This document shows, piece by piece, positions 21,298-33,343 of a stretch of DNA of 64,000 bases (positions are counted from its first letter, which is position 1; each line of letters starts with the position of its first letter). Under the pieces are notes generated by a model that saw only the letters and a list, made by a program, of their open reading frames with translations, searched no databases and had not been told where the DNA came from. The position numbers and the translations under genes are program-made. The stretch spans positions 13,242-77,241 of the forward strand of contig JBBBWG010015557.1 in the NCBI GenBank assembly GCA_037176905.1, given 5' to 3'. Source of the stretch: Azolla pinnata. Taxonomy: Eukaryota > Streptophyta > Polypodiopsida > Salviniales > Salviniaceae.

Positions 21298-21643
21298 CTA
21301 AAACCCTAATCACAGACCAGCTTCTAAATGTACACAACCCTAAAACCCTGATCACAGACAAACTTCTAATGTACACAACCCTAAAACCCTAATCACAAAC
21401 AAGCTTCTTCGCAACCCTAAAACCCTAATCACAGACAAACTTCTGATGTGCATAGTCGTAAAAAACCCTAGTCGCAGACAAGCTTCGAATGTACACAACC
21501 CTAAAACCCTAATCACAAACAAACTTCTCATGTATAAAACCCTTAATCGCAGACAAACTTCTCATGTATAAAACCCTTAATCACAAACGAACTTCTAATG
21601 TACACAACCCTAAAACCCTAAAACCCTAAAACCCTAAACATTG
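21298..21643. repeat. 46-bp telomere-motif tandem array upstream of MnmE gene
   Basis: About eight imperfect copies of a unit containing AACCCTAAAACCCTAATCAC then AGACAAACTTCTAATGTACA. The array ends with four clean CCCTAAA words and stops about 145 bp before the MnmE start codon. AAACCCTAA is the plant telo-box, a known promoter element of translation-related and housekeeping genes; a role here is inference. Confidence 0.92.
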
Positions 21644-21787
21644 ATCAATGTCGGCAAAACCATTCTTTCATTCTTCTTCTTATTCTTCTTTCTTCTTCTT
21701 CTTCTTCTTCTTCTTCATCCTTATCATCTTGGAGTTGAACCCGACACATGATCATCCTCTTCGCCTCCTGCACAGAGAGAGCGAGCT

Positions 21788-24700
21788 ATGGTGAAGCTTC
21801 TGAACGTTTCCATGCTAACTCGAGGGTGCGCCTCTCTCTCTCTCCCTCCATGTTTGTCCGTCTACAGTGTGCCCGTGTCTATCTATGGTTCCCCGTTGAG
21901 TGCCTGTCTCCACCGTGATGAGCTTAAGCTTCCTCAGTCCCTCTCATAGTGAGCTCAAAATTTGGTTAATCTTTGTATTCTTTGGTGTCGAGGGATCCTT
22001 CTTTCTGTACTGCACTGGCTTGCAGGATTTAGAAGCGATCATCTGTAAAATTAACTTTTTTAGGCGTTTAGAATGCTTGACTTGCGTCTTAATTATTCCG
22101 CTCAATGGAGAAGTTTTGCTGGTTCGTTGTTTTCTGTGGATTCAGATCCTTTTCTTTTGCAAATCAGTGATCTTTTCTCTTTCTAGCAATCTTCTCCAAG
22201 CTTAGCTAGAATGCTTAAATTAATTCTTTGTTGTTTGGGAAGATAATTCAGGTATTGTATCATTTTTCTCGCTTAAAAGTTGTGGTGCGACCGTGTTCCT
22301 CATTGAGGACATACACTTTTGAAGCTAATAATGCTTGATGTCTCCTTCTCTGTGTACGAAGGTTACCTCGTTCTTCTTTGTAGAATGATTTTTCAGTTTT
22401 AGAATTGCTTTGCTGAAAACAAATTGAGTTTTAGAATATGTGAAATCAGTTTTTCTTCTGAAGTTCTGAAGCTTACAAATTCTCAAATTCATCTTTTTTT
22501 GTGTAAAAGTATGGCCTTCCAACATTCTTCTTCTTTGAGCAAGTTCTAAATATTGAGCTTGAAATCTTTGGACTGCTCTTCTCGTTTCTTAGTTGTTTCT
22601 TAGCCTTTTAGAAGGGTTAACCTTTTGCACCGAATTTGGTTTCTCTGTCGCGAAACTCTTACAGGCTTAGATTCGCACAAGGTGATATGAGCTTTGCATG
22701 CCACACAAGAAGTTCAGTCATACAGCAGCACAGGGCGGCAATGACATGCTCCTATTCTTTGATCGTGTCTTGTTCTGCATCCGAACAAAATGGATGGAAC
22801 TTAGGTATGCATTTCTGAGACCTATACTAATTAATTATGTAGGTTGAGAAATGCTTGTTTTAACTGGGTTTGTTTATGGAAAAATCATTCCGTGTATAAT
22901 GTTATTAAAAATTTGTTCATTTCAACTTCTCTTTTTTAATTGGAATTGATATTTGTGCATAAGTATATATGTATGCATGTATCCATCTATATAGACATAC
23001 TGTTTCTTTTTGTATGTCCCCATCGGATGTTTTACTGCAATGAATCTGTTTCCATCGTGTTGAATTGGCCTTCTCAAGTCCATATCCAAAGTCAGGGAAT
23101 TCAAGTAGATCTTTTCATACTAAGTGTAGTTTATGTGTCTGGTGTCATTATCAAATGCTTTATTTGCTCCTATTCATGATCACCAATATGAAAATGGAAA
23201 ATTCAATGACGTTAATAAAACAAACGTTTGAGGGCATTTTACCGTAATTACCAAACGTTTGGTTTGTGGGTGGTGAAACAGTTTTAGCTGTTCATTGCCT
23301 CCATACTACATAGTATAGATCTCAGTTAATGCGCTATCACATTTGAATATAATTCTGCATGATAGTTAAAGATAATTCTTGAAATAAGAAAGTATGCAAG
23401 GCATAGACACGATTTAAAGTTAGTCCTGTAAAAATCAATAGTAAAATTTAGTTCCTTCTTTTATTTCTTATTGGTATATTGCATAGTGGAAATGCTTGGA
23501 TGTAGTGTCTTAAAAACTATAATTCATTTGATTTTGCATACAAAGATCTTTGTAAAAATTTGATATTTGTCAATATCTAGAGAATACATCTATTTCCTTC
23601 GAGGACCCAAGAACAAGGCCGATCAGCTATAAGAGAGGAAGGGACAAAGTATCTGGTAAACACACTACAGCTGTTGATACCAGTGATACAATCGTAGCAA
23701 TTGTCACTCCCTCTGGGGGTCAGCCTGGTGCAGTAGAAATAATTAGACTATCAGGCCCATTGTCAGTACATATTTCAAAATTATTGTTCATTCCAACAAA
23801 GCGATCAAAGAAGAGCAAGTCATATCAGTCATGGAATCCAGTGAGCCATAGAGTTGAGTATGGGACACTCGTTGATCGCTCAGGTTCATTGGTAGATGAA
23901 GTAAGTGCTCTTGTTCCCCTCAAGTCATTTTATTTCCTTTTGTGTGTTAGAATACATATAAAACATGGAAAAGTACTTATATTTTTAAGGAATTTGAAAA
24001 GCCTGAAGATGCTCGCTTTATCTTTTCCCGCTAGCAATATGTGTTTACACTATGATCGACACACGTAATCACATGATTCTATACTGGGGACAGGTGGAGA
24101 CCATAACTTATTTCACGAATGATCGTGTGCTCAAGTTAAGGCATAGTTACTATATCCCCAAGGAAAGTCAGTTGTTTATGATTTCACGCAGGAATACTCA
24201 TAATATATAAACAGCCCAATTTTAGGTCTGCCTCTGAGAAATGGAAGCATGGTTTGTAACCTGGCATGGTTTGACATGCACAAGGTTTACCACACGCAAC
24301 ATAATAATGACAACTTCTACAGAGATTTTCAGCCGTACACTCTCTATCCGAAATCTCGTTGTGTTTATTGCCAATAATAAGTTTCACTGCTGTGTTGAAT
24401 AGGAATTTCAGGGTCTCTAAATTGTTCTATACCATATCCTATTGCTCTCAAATTCATTTGCCTCGTCTTATCATACCATTGTCTCCTGCACTTCATAAGT
24501 TTTTTGACAATCTAGTCTAGGATGATCCTTTTCCAATATAAAATGCTTCCGCATGTGCTTTGTTTCAATTCTCAACTGCAGATCCTACTAGTTCCAATGC
24601 TTGCACCAAGATCTTTTACGAGAGAAGATGTCATAGAGTTCCAGTGTCATGGTGGTGGCATATGCTCTCGTCGGATACTTCAACTCTGTATAGAGGCTGG

Positions 24701-27341
24701 AGCTAGACTTGCACAACCTGGTATATAAGCTGACATATCTGATTCCAATGGTTGGTTAGGTCTTTGTAAAGAAAGGGAAAACTCTGAAAACACCTTGAGT
24801 TTTTCTTTCTTGCACAATGCCCAAAGTTTTTAACATTTCCTTAAGGCCTGGTTCTTCCATAAATATCAGATTCTGGACATGAAATCATTACTTAAACATC
24901 TAACCTTCCTTAAACATGCTTTTACATTTCAGGAGAGTTCACTCTTCGGGCTTTCCTCAATGGACGACTTGACCTTTCACAGGCAGAAAATGTTGCCCAA
25001 CTTGTATCTGCAAGAACTGTATCAGCTGCTGAGGCTGCATTAGCTGGATTGCAGGTATTATTTATATTTTATCTTTTGTGATGATGCTGTGGCTTGTCTA
25101 AGTTTTCAATGTACCTGAAGCTGTAAATAGCTTTTTATGTCTTTCAGCATTGTACAATGTGCTGTATTCTCCAAACTATCATATACTATAACACTATTTA
25201 CGAACAAAGGTAAATTTATAGCTTTGATAAACTATATCACGTTTTCTAAAGTGTTCCGAACTGTATGCATTCCATGCGGCCAAGCTGGTTTTAGTGGAAT
25301 TTTGAGTATATTAAAGTACTATACAAGTCCAGGATTCCAAAGCTAAAAATTTGAGGAAATACAATGAAGATCTTCTTAGGTAACGTCAGCCTGATAATTC
25401 GACCAAGAGAGAAGGTGCCAAAAGCTGTATGAAAAAGAAAACATCAGGAAATCCTGACACATTTTATTTAGTCACTGTTGTTTTCAGGCATTGGTAGTTG
25501 TGTATAGCTAATGGCTCTGGACATCCACTGTGTTGCAGGGCGGCTTTTCGTCCGTAGTACGTTCCTTGCGAGCGGAGTGTATTGAGATACTGACAGAAAT
25601 TGATGCTCGACTTGATTTTGATGATGAGCTACCTGATCTTGACATTAATTTGCTAAAGCAAAGAATAGAGAAAGTTTGGCGAAGGGTACAAGAAGCTCTA
25701 AGAACTGAGAAAAGAGGAAAGCTCTTGCAGAACGGCATACAAGTAGGAAACATCACCCTCATTAATATTATATGCGAATATGAATTTTGACATAAATTAA
25801 GTCAAGTTTATTGTTATGCAGGTGGTGATTGTTGGGAGACCAAATGTTGGGAAGTCGAGTTTACTCAATGCCTGGAGTCAAGTAGGTGAGCTTTTCCTGT
25901 GTGTATTCTGTGTCTGTGGCATCTGCACTATGGTTTCATAGAGTAAAATGCCAATTTCTTAAATACATCTGCTGCACCGTCTTCTAGACATGTATCGATG
26001 ACTGTATCCTGCATAATCTTACCCTGTATACTTTCTTTCATTACAGACAGATAGGGCAATCGTCACTGATGTAGCAGGGACAACAAGAGATGTAGTTGAA
26101 ATTGGAATTGTTGTGTCTGGTTTCCCTGTTAAACTTCTAGATACTGCTGGAATTCGTGAAACAACTGATGTTGTTGAGAGCATTGGTAAGAAATGCATTT
26201 TCTGTCTGATGATTTGCATTATTATGATTGAAGATCCTTGATTATTGTACAGTTTTCTCATACCAATGATTAGGTGTTGAGAGATCAGTGGTTGCTGCTA
26301 AAGGCGCTGATGTAATCATTATGGTAGTTGATGCACAAGAGGGTTGGACAGATGAAGACACTAAGATATTTGAGACTGTGTTCAGACAACAACCGCAAAT
26401 GACAGCAAAGATGCTTGTAATCAATAAGATTGATCAAGCTGCAGCAAATACAATCTGGATGTCAAAGTTTGTGGAGACATTTGACAAAGTGGTTTCTACC
26501 AGTGCCATTCTACGAAAAGGATTTGAAGACCTTGAAGCGGCATTGCTTGAAGTGCTTGACACAGGGGACATACCAAGCGGTGGCCAGATGTGGACTGTCA
26601 ATCAGGTTCTTATTTAATAAATATGCGGCTTAGCTAGGGACTTTTCTTTGTGATGCCACTTTCTGTAATCTGGCTTTAATTTTACTGTGATACGCATCAC
26701 GAGATCAATTAGCATTATGATAAGGTTTATAAAAGCTCATGCTTTGGGGTAATGACAGTCTTATCCTAGCCTAGTCACGACAGCAGCTGATCCCATTGTC
26801 ACGTGTTCCGTTTTTCTAAGATTGCTCACATTTGATTCTGTTTATCTAATGGATATGTAATTGGTAGGTTTTAACATTATTAATTTTAAACAGTTCTATA
26901 GAAACTTTGATCTAAGCTCGTGATGATAAATCCCCAGGCACTAATTTTGGCCATAACCTATAATTTTCCTGCTAGAAGTTTTAATAGAAGCAAGGGTATC
27001 GGTTTCATCAGAAAGATGAATTTACCTTGAGCTATTTGATTTTGGATGAAAGCTTGCAAAACAAATGATAGGTTGTTTACTGATTTGTGTAATTGCTGTC
27101 CTTTCATCATAACATCAATAATTTGTCAAGTGTATCTCTTGTGTAGAGGCAAGCTGAACAATTAATAAAGGCAAGCAAAGCGCTGGAAAGACTTCAAACG
27201 TCTGTGGATCAGAATCTACCCATGGATTTTTGGACAATTGATCTTAAAGAAGCAACTATATCACTAGGTGAGATAAGCGGGGAGGATGTATCAGAGGAAG
27301 TACTCTCACAAATTTTTAGTAAATTTTGCATTGGCAAGTGA
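21788..27341 (+). CDS. Organellar MnmE/TrmE-type tRNA-modification GTPase
   Basis: Ten exons: 21788..21825, 22665..22804, 23581..23900, 24582..24720, 24933..25054, 25539..25742, 25822..25881, 26047..26185, 26274..26605, 27147..27341. All joins keep phase and give 562 residues. Residues 1 to about 95 look like a transit peptide. The N-terminal domain starts at [12 protein letters not shown] and includes [14 protein letters not shown]. The helical domain includes [20 protein letters not shown]. The G domain has G1 GRPNVGKS (326..333), G2 GTTRD (352..356), G3 DTAG (373..376) and G4 NKID (438..441). The C-terminus is FCIGK, with the catalytic Cys at 559. With MnmG this enzyme modifies wobble U34 of tRNAs; nuclear copies in plants act in mitochondria or plastids. 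The first exon is the weakest part: its donor is GTGCGC, though phase 2 fits. Translation could instead begin at an ATG in exon 2. Confidence 0.93.
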
Positions 27342-29112
27342 ACATTAATAAAGTAAAATGATTTATTCTTTTCCCTACGAAAGAAACACCATTTTATTCT
27401 CAATTCAGTAAAGTGTTTTGGAAATTTTTCTCCAGTAATTGGTGGAAGGTAATTGAAAATATTGTAACTGTTTCTATCAGTAGTTGTTTGGTGTCAGTTC
27501 ATTTTTGTCCAACTTCTTTATTGTATATAGTTTAAAAGCATATGAATTCAAATATAACAGGAGTGTTGAAAGATTGTCCACACCTGCAATCTTGGTGTAT
27601 CTATTTGAACTTGATTTAGCTTTTGTCTGAAGTTCTTTCGTCTGTATTTTGTAAAACCAGAAATGTTGAAGAGTATCCACATGACCAATCTAGCTACCAT
27701 TGATCATATCTCTCTCAGGAAGGAAGGCTCAAGCTATGCATATGAATTGAGCAAGAAGAATGCTGATGCCCTATGGTTCATATTGCTTGAAGCTGTGTGT
27801 GTGTGTGGTAATAGCAACTGCAGTTCCACATCTTTTTTCACTCTCATTGCTAACTCATTTTTTGCGAGGACTTGCAAGTGTAGATGCAGCACAAACAGAT
27901 AAGCAAAAGCTTTTCTGCACCTGAAATTATGCAGGGCCATTAAGAAAAGGTATATGCACAGTGGTAAAAATCTCGAGGTGTATGTAGTGTTAAGAACTTA
28001 AAGGGCCATTAACTGCAGGAGTGATTGTTTGTCACTCCTATATTACAGATGATATTTTCAAGCAACAGGTCAGCTGCCCAGCAGAAGACCTTCAAGCTAT
28101 TAATATTTGAAAACGCTAGAAAAGAAGAGAATGGAACAAATGGTTCACACACTTGTGAGTGGGAACAAATTGATTGGGCTAACTTTGTAAATGAAGAAGT
28201 TATCGAGGAAACATGTTTTGGTCACATGCAAGTGAACAAGGATGAATGCATGCATTCTGCGCAACAAACATCTGCAAAAGGTGTGGATCACTTCCGAATC
28301 CTGATCATGGATGCATCCTTCAAGTTTAATTCATTTTGAGTGGATTTCATTTGACATACGTGGAGAAATTTCAAATGGTAATGCTTGTCGTCCATAGGGT
28401 TGAAGACCAAAAGCATAGAGAGGCTGGCTTTTTACATGCTGGGACCAATTCTACTGAGATAATGTCTCTTGTTTAGTATTGGGTGGATCAGGACTCCATG
28501 TACTGTGCATTATCAACTTTGGCTGGAGGGTGGATCCATGGCGCATGACTCATGGTAAGGTATGTATTCGGTGAGAAAATTTGTGTGTTTCAGGTGGTAA
28601 CTTGTATAAGTAGATTTATAGGGCACTTACCCCTAATTAAACATTTACTTGGTAGGTAGTGATGCTGGAAATTTGTCAAATCTAGTGCCTTTGCAGCTTT
28701 GATTACCGAATTCAACATAGTGGAACAACACGGTTAGCTCAGGTTGTAACCATACAATTTGGATCCACTTTCGTCTGGAGCATTAAGGAATCAAATGCAG
28801 CTGTTCGTGATGGTTAGACTAAAAGAAACTGTTGGTTGTGTTGATTGAACATCACTGCCTAAGCCGTCACACTGCATAAGTAATAAGCTTAAAAGCTCGA
28901 TGATTTGATGGTATACAATATACTTATAACAGTGTATATTATATATATAATAATTTTGGCAGATCTTTGACCGTGAATCTTAAATGTACTTGTAGTCCTC
29001 TCTAAGCTCTAGTTGGTAATATCTGTTCATTAAACGCTTCACCAGCTTCAATTCAAATGCTCATCAATCAGATCCTAATCTAAATTACTCTGCCCAAGTG
29101 CATTTACTTATA

Positions 29113-29548
29113 GGGAGAATCACAAAAAAACGCCTAGCAAAATTATAAACTACATTTTAACGTCTACTAAAATTAGAAATTACTACTACTATTTCCTAAC
29201 CATCGGTCACGCTAATTAAGCCATAATCTTGATCACCCCCTACGTAATTACACCATCATCTGAATCGGCTAATCTAACTATTTCTGGTTATGTACTATAA
29301 CTGGAACATTCTTTTCGAGAAGTTGTTTCATTATCGATTAACCTCTGCTTTGGTTGTACCCTAATTTTAGCAACCCTAACCTTTGAATATAATTACACCA
29401 GGAGCGATCAAGATTATAACTTAATTTACATGAACGTCGATGAGGAAATAGCAGTAGTAAGACTAGGCGTCAACTTGTAATTTCGAATTTTAATAGGCGT
29501 TAAAATGTAATTTATAATCTTGTTAGGCGTTCTTTTTGTAATTCTCCC
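29113..29548. mobile_element. Fold-back MITE, Mutator-like
   Basis: A non-coding 436-bp element with long inverted ends. It opens with GGGAGAATCACAAAAAAACG and closes with the reverse complement of GGGAGAATTACAAAAAGAAC. Similarity continues inward for at least 90 bp per arm (for example ACTACATTTTAACGTCTACT against ATTACATTTTAACGCCTATT), and weaker inverted similarity covers the inner parts, so most of the element can fold on itself. It is flanked by TTACTTATA and TTAATTATA, a 9-bp target duplication with one mismatch, the size typical of Mutator-like elements. No transposase is encoded. The arms have diverged by roughly a tenth or more, so it is not young. Confidence 0.85.
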
Positions 29549-29990
29549 TTAATTATAAGTTGGGATGAACTCAAACACAAATTTATGGCTGCAAGCAGCT
29601 GGACCGCACCAAAATCTCTCTTATGATCACCGTTCTAATTAATTACAAAAGATGTTTATGAGCACGAAGTTTGGCCAGCTAATTATGCTTGTCATGACGT
29701 TGTCTCAATTACAGTAATATGCAATGTTGTAATTAGGCTGCAGCATTTAGCACAATCAGTATACTTTGATCATCTTCATTAAGCTGATCGTTCCTGACAA
29801 TAACCAAATCTAGATGAACGATCTAGTATGATCTTTAGCGCTATTAATGAGTCTAATTAGGTCCTGCAACATAAATCATTGTCATGACATCAATGAGCCG
29901 TTAATTGATCAGACTGAATAATTATTGTGGATGCAGGTCTAATCAGTATAAGATCATGCGATAATCTCCGCGACTCATGCCAGCTACAAT

Positions 29991-30332
29991 ACTGTAATTG
30001 ACTCTAATCAGCTCAAAACATCAATATAGCTCCTGTGCCCGTTTTATGATCAAAGCAGCAACTGTGACTATAATCAGCTACCCAGTACAATTAGTGCAAA
30101 ATTCAAATATTGCATAAACAGTAATTTATACTAGCAATGATGATGATGATGATGATGATGCACTCAAGTGCACGGACCTTGTGGCCGGTACCTACAATAC
30201 TGTAACTATCTCTAATCAGCTCAAAACAAGGAATACATGGCGACAATATAGCTCCAGCTGCCCTTTCATGATCAAACAGCAACTCTGAGTATATAATCAG
30301 CTGCCCGGTACAATTAGTGCAAATATTGCTCC
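29991..30332. repeat. Imperfect direct duplication downstream of WOX gene
   Basis: Two segments (29991..30117 and 30190..30332) share the order CTACAATACTGTAA, TCTAATCAGCTCAAAACA, CAATATAGCTCC, ATGATCAAA, CAGCAACT, ATAATCAGCT and TACAATTAGTGCAAA. They are separated by about 70 bp containing a trinucleotide run. The duplication is non-coding. Confidence 0.8.
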
Positions 30333-30580
30333 GTACGTATTAATTCGTAGCAATGTATGATTAGCCTGCAAACTTGAGATTAAGCCAAAAGTTCTCATCA
30401 GCCCGCGATCTACTGCCATTCAACATCCATCAATATGACGATGATGGTTGACATCACTGCAGCTAATGTCGATTTGCGGCTAGAAGATTCCATGTAGCTA
30501 GCACGGTTAGCTCTAATTCATGGAATTAGTACTTATATGATCTGCATATCGAGTAAAGTTTCTCATTGGGTTTATACATG

Positions 30581-33302
30581 TCAAATGTAACTATTATCTG
30601 ATTTGTCGATCATCATCTGGTCAAGAGTGGAAGCTTGTGCGCTATACTGAGCACCCGTACTGATCGTGGCCGAATCATACATCTGAATATGAGCCGTGTC
30701 CACACTAGAACCATAAACGTTAGGTGGCATATTGCCTGCAACCAAAGAGGAATTACATATTGAACAGTTTTGTTAGCTCTAATTATTAAGCCTAGCATTT
30801 GATTCTCATAAATGGATACTTATAGCAATGGATCAGCTGCCATATTGTGGGCGTGAGTTAATTATGCTAAGGTCGATCATGAAATAATTAATAAGCCGAT
30901 ATAATTAAAAATGATCTTTTTCACCGGGTACTTGATATAGCAATGGATATTGATCAGCTGCCATATTGTGGGCGTGAGTTGAGTATATTGTCGATGTCAA
31001 TCATGCAATAATTAAGCCAATATAATTGAAAATGATGTTTTTCACCGGGCCTACGTACCTTCAATCGCATGATGATCAGAGCCTGCATGAATAGAGAGAT
31101 CATTGTGCAGCATCAATAACATCTTAGGATCGACGTCGAGATGCTGCTGCAGCTGATCAGTTGTTGACGTGCAGGTTGCAGCATTGCCGTAATTATGGAT
31201 ATAATTATAATCAGCTACGAGAGCGGCCGGTCGGCGCAGATCGAGCTGATGATCTTCGATGGGCGCATTCAGTATTGGCCGTTGCTGGATGATGAAGCTG
31301 GGATCGATGATCCTGTTGTTGTGATGAATATTGGCAATATCATCGGCGGGCGCTGAGGTGTTAATAGCATAATAACTAGCGGCTTCATATACTAAATCAT
31401 TGGCATAATTAGCAATGTCGGCGCTCTGATCTTTGTGCTGCACGTCGGCAGTGTGGTAGAAGAGCTTGTGGTGCAGCAACTGCTGCTGGTTGTGGTATGA
31501 CAGTAAGCTGTGGTTGTAATAGCTAGAATCGAATGGATTGGGCGGATCGATGTCATGCTTGGTATATTCCATGGAATGGTCAAGAGTACAGTTAGCAGCT
31601 ACAGCCAATGTAGTAGAAGTAGTTGTCATGTCGTAATTAACTGCAGGCTCTGCATGATCATCTGGTCTAGTAGGATTGGGGCAGGGAATTATATTACGGA
31701 AGTCGGAATTATGGCCTGCATTAGTGATATTGCTACTGAAATGGCTGTCGGCGCCCAAGATCACAATTTCATGGTCTAGCTGCGGTCTGGACGTACTAGT
31801 AATTGTACTGTAATAGTTAGAAGAAGAAGCAGCAGCCGAAGCAGAAGTCGAAGCAGGGATATTGAGATCATGATCAGTGCTGCTTGGGCCAGGGAAGAGC
31901 CGGTGATCATGATGGTAGTCCAGCTGGTTAGCTAATATGCTGTTATGATGCTGATCTGCAGCAAGGTGGTGATTCATGATGAGCAGGGAATTAGGGATTG
32001 CTGATGAAGAAAGGTTGGAGTTAGCTGAGTTATAGCTGGTGCAGGAAGCTGGTGCAGAAGCAATAGACGACGTCGGGCAGGACAAGGGAGAAGACGAGGA
32101 GGAGGAGGAGGAGGAGGAGGAGGAGGAGGATGAATTAGAAGAAGAAGGAGAAGAAGAAGAAGAAGAAGAGGAGGTGGGTGATGAGGAAGAACTGGTGTAA
32201 GTGCACGTCGAAGTAGTGGAGGATATGGCGGGCTGCATGCAGCTGCAGCAGCAGCAGCTAGGGTTAATTCTCATATTGCCGCTGAGCTGAGCAACGTTGT
32301 TGCTGATGATGTTGTTGTTGTTGATATTGTGGTGGAAATGAAGGCCGTGGTGGCGGTGGTGATTAGGGTTTGAAGCGATGATCATCACGTCGTTGTTGTT
32401 GCCGGGATGATGACGATGGTGATGATGATCGGAGGAGGGGGTAGTAGTGGCGTGGCGGAGATATTGATCGGCGCAGCAGCCAAGAAGGGCGGCGCTGCAG
32501 TGATGAGGCAGACGTGGGGCGGCGGCGTTGATGCAGGCGGAGTTGCTGCAGCTGGAGGAGGAGGAGGAGGAGGAGGAGGTGCGATAATAGTTAGAGGGCG
32601 GGTTGCTATAATCGGTGGAGACGTTGCTAGAATTAGGCGCGGTGCTGCAACCGTGGCCATTCATAGCTTGATGCGGCGAAGGCGCGGCGGCGGCGGCGGC
32701 GGCGGCAGACGGGGAGTCATGATGGTGCAGCAGATCATGAGGATATTGAGGATGGAGATGATCATGATCATGATGCGGATGAGGAGCTGGATGATGATGA
32801 TGATAGCCGGCGGCCGTACTAGCAGCAGTAGTAGTAGTAGTACGGCTGCAGCTAGCGGCCGTACTAGTAGCAGTACGGCCGCAGCTCGCGGCCGTACCGG
32901 CGGCGGCGGATGGCGGCGGCTCCTGCAGCAGATGCTGCTGCTGCTGCTGGTTGCGGAGCTTGCGCTTGGCGCGCGCCTTGCGGTTCTGGAACCAGTAGAA
33001 GACGTTGGCCTCGGCGATGGCGCCCAGCTGCCGCAGGCACGCGGCGATGTCCACGATCATCTCGCGGCCCGGCGTCGTCATGCCCGCGTTGAACAGCGCC
33101 TCCAGCACCGCGATCTGCTCCGCCGTCGGGCACCACCGCGGCCGCGGCACCGGGCTCGTCGTCGTCGATGCCGATGCCGATGCCGATGCCGATGCCGGCG
33201 CCGCTGCAGCATGCAGATGATATTGACGGGGCGCCGCCAATGATGATGATGATGATGATGATGATGAGGAGGATGAGGAGGAGGAGGAGGATGACGATGA
33301 TA

Positions 33303-33343
<41 letters not shown>

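Larger units (their letters stand above)
20432..21787. other. Intergenic region between SPATA17-like and MnmE genes
   Basis: Begins with the 47-bp tandem duplication in the 3' flank of the SPATA17-like gene, continues through unique sequence (20560..21240) and a short CAT run (21260..21280), then the telomere-motif array (21298..21643) and a TTC run (about 21675..21720) just before the next start codon. No gene is supported. Confidence 0.6.
27342..30580. other. Gene-poor region downstream of MnmE and WOX genes
   Basis: Convergent spacer. It contains the fold-back MITE (29113..29548), an imperfect ~140-bp duplication (29991..30332) and an ATG/ATC triplet run (30136..30160). A 104-codon frame at 28025..28339 has no recognisable motif. 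The right half is AT-rich with many TAATTA and GATCA words. Confidence 0.55.

Noticed and set aside
24184-24387. Cys-rich 67-codon minus-strand frame in MnmE intron 3
   Set aside because: Short, inside an intron, no splice or promoter support and no recognised Cys pattern.
28025-28339. 104-codon frame downstream of MnmE
   Set aside because: No recognisable motif; MnmE already ends correctly at FCIGK. Left as possible unannotated exon without support.
32407-33243. 278-codon plus-strand frame opposite the WOX gene
   Set aside because: Shadow of the WOX homeodomain exon produced by triplet repeats; Met/Arg/Gly-rich with no domain.
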